A stretch of 64,000 nt of DNA from Penelope pileata (Eukaryota; Chordata; Aves; Galliformes; Cracidae): NCBI GenBank assembly GCA_013396635.1, contig WBMW01005873.1, positions 598,353 through 662,352 of the forward strand. The letters are read 5' to 3'. The notes beneath the pieces were generated by a model. That model did no database searches. It was not told the DNA's origin and saw only the letters and a program-made list of their open reading frames with translations. A program made the translations under genes and the position numbers. The stretch's first letter is position 1, and each line of letters begins with the position of its first letter. Shown piece by piece: positions 26,701 to 35,700 of the stretch.

Positions 26701-29700
26701 TTTGCCACTAACTGCTTCTTCCACACTTTGTAGTTAGAGGGAAGTTTAAAAAATAAAAGACTGAAAAGACTGAGAGCTTGTGAGCTGTACCTGACACCAC
26801 CCTCCTGTGCTGTGATACAAAAGGAATTTTATGGATTCTCTTGTTTTGTATTTATGGGTTTTTCCTCGGCATCTTTCCCCTGGGTTCTTCATTCAAGACC
26901 AAAGGAGAACATAGCATTTCCACCCGACCCAGAGCCACAAAGATCTCGGCTGCTGTAAAAGCAAAGCTTGCAACAGCACAACACAAACACCCTTCTAAGG
27001 AAACATGGGGATACACGGAACTGATTCCTACGGGGAATCATCTGCTGTGACTCTAGATCAAAAGGCTTGAAGAGAAGCTTACTTTGATGTCTGGAAACTG
27101 GCCAAGGTATGTATCCATGGTCAGGAGAGCCTGATCCACCAGCTTCTGATGGAAATCCGTCCAGAGGAGGTCATTGTTCTGAAACACAAGAGCCATGAGT
27201 TAACCGTGAAGAACACAGAGCTCTGCATTCCTGCTTGTCTCTGCGAGTGCTGCAGTTAACAGTTTCAGTCCCTAGAGCTCTTAAGAAATAGTCATTTCTT
27301 CAGAAAAATTAACAAGCAGAGAAGTGAAAACTGAGGTCATGGCAGAGATGTAGAAACAAAAGAAAGCTCGATGCTAGTAATCCAGGCAACCTCTCTAAGA
27401 ATACAGCACCCTCTGGGAACCTTCCTTGCAGAGCCTGCCCTTTCCCCTGCAGTGCTAGCCCAAGTCCATAGAGCAGAAAGGAAGGTGAAGGTCAGGGCTC
27501 CCTCCATGACCTCCTCCCAGCCACCTTCCTCCAGCAGTAACAAAAATGGGACACCTGGCACCACCATGCACCATTTCCTCCTTCACTGTAAACACAGCTT
27601 GCTGAAAAATGATGACTAGCAGAAAGCTATCGTGACACTCTTCAGCTCTTACACCACCCACTTCCACAGCCTGCTGGAGGCTTTTCCACGTGATCAAATG
27701 GTTTTGGCTTAAATATTCAGAAAAACATGCCCACTTTACATGGGAATTTTGGGGTATTTTGCGGGGGGACAGGAATAGTACTTATCTCCCACCTCTCTTT
27801 TCCTGAAAGAGAGAAGCAAAGAAAGACATTGAATGGGGAGATGGAAGCTGGAAACGTTCCTGCAGACCCTCAGGAGCTGCAGTTAGGTCTCAGGACTCGT
27901 GCTGCCTTCGGCCTCTCTGGCTCAAGCTCTGTGAACGGACACTGTCCCAGGAGGCACTGCAAGGGCTCAGGAGGAAACAAGGCCAACAGAAGAGGGAAGC
28001 CAAACCAGATGAATTACAGCTCCATTATGAACTGCAACAATGTTTCATAACAGAAAGTTTCCACGTTAATTAAAGAATTGACCTGGAAACGTTCAGGTTA
28101 GTTTGATTTATCTGCTTTGAAGTCAGTATTTCCTGGGTAAGATGCAGACATTATTTCAAGTGAGAACTCTGCAGGGAAAGCCAGAAGGGAAGAATCCTTC
28201 TCATGCTTTGCTCCCTATGCCTTCCCTGCTGCCACAGACAGCTGCAGCTAACCCTGTCCTGCAGCCTCATGGCAGACAGACCCACAGAACTGAACTGCCA
28301 CAGCTGCTGCTCAGCTGAACAAGACAGCAGAGTGCCTCTCCCCAGCTGGACCTACTGCATGTACAATGCCAAGGGGGATCCGAGCTGTCAAATGACAGGT
28401 TGTGCCCCAAGCTCCACAGAAAACACCTGGGCAAGCTGGACAGGCATCACACCACCAAGGGATGAGGAGAACAGCAGACTGGGCTGACACGTGGTTCAGT
28501 CAGACAAGGCAGCAAGCAAAAGGTGGCAGCTGGTGGTACTGCTGCGAGTGGGAGGCTGATCACAGCCACACCATGGCTGCTCTGACCATGCTTCAGGCAT
28601 AGATTTAGGTTCTCATTCCTCTTTCGCAGAGCATGAACAACACACCCAGTTGGCTTGATTTTTGGCATCCTCTGCCCGTTTTTAGGCACTGTTGAGGGAA
28701 CAAAGTTGCTTGTAGGCATATATACAGGGCTTTTCATAGGGTTCAAGCATCTGGGGACGGTGCTTAATGTGAACAAAAATACAGGCCATGCTCCTTCAGC
28801 TGTCCCTTCTTCCCAACACATTGTCTCTTCGATTCCTACTGCAAAATTGCATGCCTAAAGGAATTTAACTCGTAGGCATGGTTTTCAAAGCCTGTCTTCT
28901 CTGACAGACTAAGTCTGGTGAGCCCACACCCTGGGCCAAGTCTTACCTCTGCTATTTTATTTGTGTCATCTCTTCCAGGCCAATCCGGCTCATAAACTTC
29001 CTGCAAACACTCTGTCAGCTTCTTGGAGGCCTCATGCATAGCTAGGAAAGAAGAGGTAACTGCTTCAAGAAACAGGGAAACAGTTTTATCCCTTATCCCG
29101 AGGAACGGTGACACAGCAGGTGTTGAATGGTTTACAACAAATGCTAAGCTGGTACTTGCTGAATGTCTGCCCCTTGATAAAAATGAGATGGAAGGGTGAC
29201 CACAACGAGAAAGGAACTAAGGATGAAGTCATGACAGATTTTCCGCGTTCATTCTCCCCAAGCAGAAGATATGAGAGTATGTCTGCTAAGGGAGCACCAT
29301 CAGCTTGGCATTAAAGCACAACCCTCTCCCATCTCAGCAAGTCCTGAAGGATTGAGAGATCCCCACCCAGACAAGGCTGACCTTTTTTGCATTTGTCTGT
29401 CCTGGTGTAGTACCAGGAGGACACTGTCACACATTTCAGTAACTACACACACTCTGAGCACCTGCCCAGCAGCACAGCCCTGCCACCAGAGCAGCACCCT
29501 GTTGGAGCTGGGTAGACCTGGCTGCAAGCCAGTCTCGTGTTGGGTCTGGGAACCAGTGATAGCACACGTGGTAAGCTCAGAGTGGGCATTAGGAAAAATG
29601 TCTTTACCACGAGGGTAGTCAAACACTGAAACAGGCTTCCTTTGAGAGATGGCTGATGCCCCATGCCTGACAGTGTTCAAGAGGGACTTGGACAATGTCC

Positions 29701-32700
29701 TCAATGTTTCAGCTTTTGCTTATCTCTGAAGAAGAGGCCAGGACTTGTTGGTCCTTGAAGGTCCTTTCCAAACAAATCATTCTATTCTAAATCCCCTGCC
29801 TGAGGATAGGAAACACCAGGAATGGGGTGGCTGCAGAGACCTCATTGCAGAGCTAAGTCTAGAGCAGAAACAGTTCTCTGCACGTGCTGCTCTTACCTTT
29901 TACGGATGCCAAGTAAGTTCGGAGATCCTTCTGCAGCCTCGTGCCTTCAGACTGTGAAAATAAGGAGAAGACCATCAGTTATTCTCTCATATAAAGAGAG
30001 TTTAAGAGGAAGGAGTCAAGTACTTCTAAACAAAGAAAAATTATCTTGCAGATGGGCTAAACATCAGCTCTCTAACCAGCCTGAACAAACATTAGCAAGA
30101 GGACCACACAACCCTCTGATCTTCTTGGTAGGTCCACAGCTGGTGATCTGCATGCATGCTTGGCCAACAATGCCACCAAACTATTGAGCAACTTGATACA
30201 GGCAAAGCTGTAATTGCTCTCTGCAGCAGAGTCAGCTTGAATGTTTTAATTTTGTACAGGCAAGGTCTGAAGGACAACACTCAGTTTGTAAGCCAAGGGC
30301 TAGCAGGTCTGTGCAACCCACGTAACTGAAAGGAGTCTGTAGGTTATAGGGGAGAGATGTAACTGACTTCTTCTGTACTGGCTTGGGAACAGTTTAGCTC
30401 ATCACTTTCCTTTAACACTGCAATACAAAACCCCAGAGCCAAGTGGGGACAAGGGGTCTCTGACCTGCCCAAACGTTCCATTTGAACTCTGGGGCTTGCA
30501 AATACAGGAATAATATTTTTCTTTAAGCCTCGCTGGGGAGGTGACCCGCCAACAGCAGATGTTACTTGCTAGGAAACAAAAGATTAAAACCAGAAGCTGG
30601 TCTGAGTTCTGCCTGTTTGAGCCTTCAGACAGCATGGATGAGTGCTGCACAAGAACCCAATTAGAAAGAACTTCTTAGAGCGGGGTTGGTTCAGACATGC
30701 ATACATGCACTCCCTCCCCATACAATCACTCTTCCACTTCAGCACAGTCAGGTCCACATCCCCACAACCCTCCTCACAGCCTGCTGCCACTCCTCGTTCT
30801 CTTTCCCAGTTTGTCCCCAGTGAGAACCCCCAGCACAATGAATTTTGACAGCTGAAGACAACTCCAGAGATGAGGAGCTCACAGGACTTCTGACAGCTGT
30901 CTCAGAGCTAATAGCTTTACAGGCAGATGCTTCCCATCAGCCCCCCCCACAACACAGCCACCTCTTCCCCCCACTGAGCTCATGCCCCAATCCTTTGTGC
31001 TCAGTGCAGCTGTGCTTTCTAAGCAGAGGCTCAATCTGCCCAGCTGTTGAAGCAGCACTGCTAGCACAGCTTTGTGCAGAAATCCATCTGCTTCCAAACG
31101 CTGTGTCTGATTTGATTGCCTTGCCTCAAAAGCTCTGGGTGAATTCACATTTATTCTTTTCCTACTGCCATCAGCAATGGAAATGAGGGATGGCAAAGAG
31201 CTGGCCACCTTTACAAAAGGAAGCTGGACTCCTAGCTGGTAGGAGAAGAATTGGGAAGTGACCCAAGGAGCATACAAGAGGAAACAAATAGTGACCATAG
31301 CTGCTGCTAAAGCCCTAGAGGGTCTTAAAATACAGAGCAAGCAAACATTGACCTTGAGCCAGCAAAGAGCTCCACGTGGAAACCTGGGCAGATGAAACTT
31401 TCTAGTGATGCAATCAGAAAGCACCAGGGAGGAGATGCCAGAGGAATCAAAGACCACCCACAAAGGACCACCAGCAGCCCAATCATGCCCAAAGCAGGAA
31501 GCAAGGAAGGCTCAGGGGAGGGAGAGCAGTGCTGTCCTTGCCCAGAATGAGTCCTTACTAGAAAATCACCAACTGCAATTAGCAAGGTCAGCTGTCAGAT
31601 CAGAAGAGGAAATGGCACAGAAGAAATGAACACGTAAAACCCCTCAGTTCTATATACTCTTACCTCGAGGCTGTATCACTTTGAAGAATCACGAGATCTG
31701 AGCACACAGCTTTGAGGTTAACAAAAACTCAAAGGCAGGGAAGCTCCTCTGTGGAACCTGCCTGCCATGCTCCTGGGTACTGCAGTGTCTTCAACTGTGA
31801 CTTTGAGAACTGTGGCATCTGAAATCAGAAGCTACCTTGAAAATTGTGCCTGCACTTGTACAAGGCCTGCCACAGCAGCACGTGAGAGCCCCGACTCAAG
31901 GGCTCTTCAAGTCTCAACACCAGTCCCAAAGTCATGATGACAAAAGGATCCCGAGAGGTGTGCTGGCATCACAACTGAACATTGAACCAAGGACAGATTT
32001 TTAGACAGGTCACTTGAAAAATCTGCAAGGTAGGGCCCAAACATCAGAGGGTGCCATTACAGCAATGCACAGGCAGCTGTTGGCATTCTCCAGCCACTGC
32101 CAGACCGCACGCCTCAGCCAGGCCCTGTGCCACGGCCATGTGCCATCAGCCGGGACGCAGCGCAGTGTCCTGCAACCCAAGTGCTCTTCCTCAGTCACCC
32201 CCTGCTTTGTTTGAAGTCAGTTACAGCTGATCTCCATGCCTATGAGGCTGAGTCTTTTAAGGCAACGAGCCAGCCAGGACTCTGGATAACCTTTCCATCC
32301 TGTGTGATGTGCAGGCCAAAGGACTCAGGCCCACTTTTCAGAGTGTCAGAGTTTGTCCATGAACTCTGTTTCCCCAGCTCTCCTTGGCACCTGGGCTGGC
32401 TTGTACCTGGAGATCCCATCCAAATCACTCCTTGGCATTTCCATCGTTTTGTTTCTCATCCATGAGTGAAGCAGCTCCCTCACTGCTAACAAGGGTTTCT
32501 CTTTATTATTTTAAGCATTAATGCTTTCCCAAGAAACTTCTGCACGTGCTTTTTCTGTGTGCAGCACCTGCTTTCTTCAAGCAGGCCCAAGCAAGCTGTC
32601 AAGCACCCCAAGAACCTGCATAAATACCTCTGACAAAGCAGTCAGACACTACCAAATATGGTACAGAACAGCAGCTTTCTGTACCCTTGAGTGCACATTT

Positions 32701-35700
32701 AGAAGATGCTTCCTATATTCAGAAATAAGAAGGCAAGAGAGTGAAACTGGAATCTGGAGAACGAATATACTTCCCAGTTATCAAAGTACCAAAGAACAGG
32801 ATGGTTAAGAGTGCTCTGAAAGTTACAGAGGTACGGTTGAACTTGAAAATGTTTAGGAAAGAAGTGTCATTGCACAGTCGTTTTAAAATGCAGAATGTAA
32901 AGAAAGGAGAAAGAAATAGTACGTATGCATCTCACAATAAAAGAAAACCCACAGAAGAAATGTAAAACTAGGACAAAAATGGAAGGTCAGTGCCAACTCT
33001 TAACATACTAATTTCTCCTTCTTGTGTTGATGACTTTAAAGCTTAGCACCAGGACCACGGCACTGACTTTGGATGTAGAAGTGAGCACAGCGAGTTATCC
33101 TGCTCAAAACACAAGTCACTGCAAAAGAAATGCGCACTGCAGAAAGCCTGGTGCACGGCAGCACACAAGCACTGTGTCTGAGCAGACACTGCCATGCCTG
33201 CAGGCACAGTGTAACACAACCCTGTGAGCCAACACAGCCAGGGACAGCACAAAGGGCAGCGCGTGCAGGAAAATGCATGTTTAAAGACAGAAGAGCTACG
33301 CTGGGAGAGCTCTCTCTTCAATGACCTCATGAATCACCTATTACTTCTGGCTGTGAAAGTAAAACACAAGAGTGTTTTTGTGACTTCTTTGCGATTTCTT
33401 ATTTTATTGGGGGAGTCTGTGTGTTTTCTTTTATTTCATTTATTCACCTCTGTTTTGTTTTCACTCAGCCCTGTTTAAGTACATACTTTCCAGTAGAGCA
33501 GTTCCTTGGTAGCAGACAGGTTTCCTAAAACATTTTCCCCCCTGGTTTGGTGCCAATTACTTTTTACAACGGCAGCCAACTGTTCAAGGCAGTACTTCTC
33601 ATCTCTCTCTCTAACTGGGAGGCAAGCACAGAGGCCCCAGCAGATTGCTGTGGTCCATTACTACAGGGCAGCAGAGGAGAGTGTCACAGCTTCCTCAGCT
33701 CTAGGTCTGATCTTGACAGCTCAGCACGATTTAGCAATTCTGGGCCTTGGGCCGGACATCTCGTAACCCTGCAATACAGCACTGCCATTCTCTGCAAGAG
33801 GCCACAGGCTCTGCACCGAATTTACAGGGTCTCAGAACTGAGGCATCAACTCTGCTCTCTGAACTTGTCTTGATCCAGACTGTAGCTCTGTTTTGCTCGG
33901 CTTTGCTGTGACAGCAGCTTCTCTAATTGACTTGGTAGCTGCAGCTGCTTTGTGTTACTTGGAGCTACCTTCGTTGGTACAGCCATAGTTGGGCTGTGAA
34001 CATTTTCGTTTGGTTTTTGTTTGTGTTTTGTAGAGATAGCAATAACAAGGAGTTATTCTATGGAGAATGGGTTAGGACTCATGAGAGGAATACAGGTCTC
34101 ACAATAAGGATAGCAGAAGACTTGAGAAATGGAGACATGGAACACAGCTTAAAGGCACATGGGAAAAATACACAAAAACATCCCCAACTGGATCCTAGAA
34201 AGAGAACGGTGACATCATGAAGATGAGCATCATATTGCTAACAGTGCTGGACTTCAGATGCTGGCAACTCACCCTAACACCCCACCACTGCCAGAACAAA
34301 CACTGACCTCAGGACCCAGAGGAGCAGCGAAAAGGCAAGCACAAGGCCAGGAAGATGTGTAGAAACAAAGTGGTGTGTATATGGAACAGTTTTAAGCACG
34401 TTCTCATTCTTTTTTCTTTAACAATTGAATCTGGATTAAATAATGATTTCAGTTTTACAAACAACGCATTCTTGGATTCACTTATGTGCATGGTATATGC
34501 CCTCTCTGCCCATTTACAGGCTTTTAGGCATAACACAGCCAAGTTTACACTGTAAGAGCAAAGATTAAACCTGCAGTCCCGCAGGGATGCTGAGAGCTGC
34601 ATCAGGCTGAGCCAGGCAGAGGTGGATGCAGCCCCTGCCAGCAGCAGCTTGTCTCTCAGGCACTCGCTGTGAAATGCTGGGTTTCCACATGATTGACAGC
34701 TCCTGAAGGGTATCAGAACTCAGCAGCCCTGCCAGGCAGAGACCCATGGCAGTGCCAGGTGTCAGGGCTGCCACCAGCCTCCTGCTCGCTCTCTCCAGTG
34801 AGCATTTCAAACGCAGGGGAAGGGAAGCCCAGGCCTGGCACATCTCAGTCACTGCACCTTTGTGGCAGGTCTCTTGCTCCCGAGCCTCCAAGGACAATTT
34901 CCACGTGCTGGTGCCTGGACACAAGTAAAACTGGGACAGAGAAGGAGAGGGGAGCCTTCCAACAAACAAGCTAGGAGGCTAATTGCCAAAGAGAGTCTGT
35001 TGTGAGGGCCACTTGTGGGCCCTGGAGCCCTGCAGAAGCATGGCTATGTCCAGCTCATTTGTCACAAAGCAAATCCATCTCTCTCAGCTAAGAAGCTCCT
35101 GCTACTCAGACTTTATGAACCTGAATGGACAGCGATCTGGAAAATGCAATGCCTTCCCTCCTCTCCACTCACCCACTGTTTGGGAGATGTGTTATGAAAG
35201 GAGTAAACTATTTTTAGACCTGCTTGCCATTCACTGAGAGCCCCCCCAAAGGAATGTGTGTCAGCATGACCCAGCGCAGCCTTCAGAGCCAGAGGAGCCT
35301 CCAACCAACTGAGCAAACAAGGCCACTGCCACAGGGCTATTTTTCCAAGCTCCCCTCCTGTTTCTAAAGCCCCCTGGTTGCATCCCAGCCAGTTCCACAG
35401 GAGAGCTATTCTGTTACAGGGCTGCAGTGAAAGATCATCTTTCCTCCAGACTTGATGCTTCCAACTAGGGTACGCTTCATAAAGAAAGGCCACCGAGGCC
35501 TCACGCAAAGCCATGCCACACACATGCATTACATACATTAAAATGAAAGCAAGTGTATATATACACACACAGAGCTGTAAGTTTTCTCCCCATTCTCTTT
35601 ATCAGCATAACAACTCCTCGATCTCAGATAACAATCCGGCCTGACTCACTTTTATCATTTGTCCTGTGAAAGAGGCATTGCTTGCATTTATTCTAGTGAC

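Larger units (their letters stand above)
25105..28946 (-). other. BIN1: BIN1 intron 4 (apparent; inflated by the duplication)
   Basis: Measured from the left exon 5 copy it is about 3.8 kb; from the right copy (27179-28946) it is about 1.8 kb. If the duplication is an artefact, the true intron is about 1.8 kb. No other gene is recognised. Confidence 0.8.

Noticed and set aside
25009..27178. Mutually exclusive or tandem duplicated exon 5 as a real splicing system
   Set aside because: Such exon pairs normally diverge from each other. Here the exons are identical, the similarity extends through about 2 kb of intron, and an N marks the join, which points to assembly.
30879..31463. 194-codon minus-strand open frame in intron 2
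   Set aside because: No recognisable domain, no splice or start context, and composition is like the surrounding intron. A frame of this length is possible by chance in 64 kb read in six frames.
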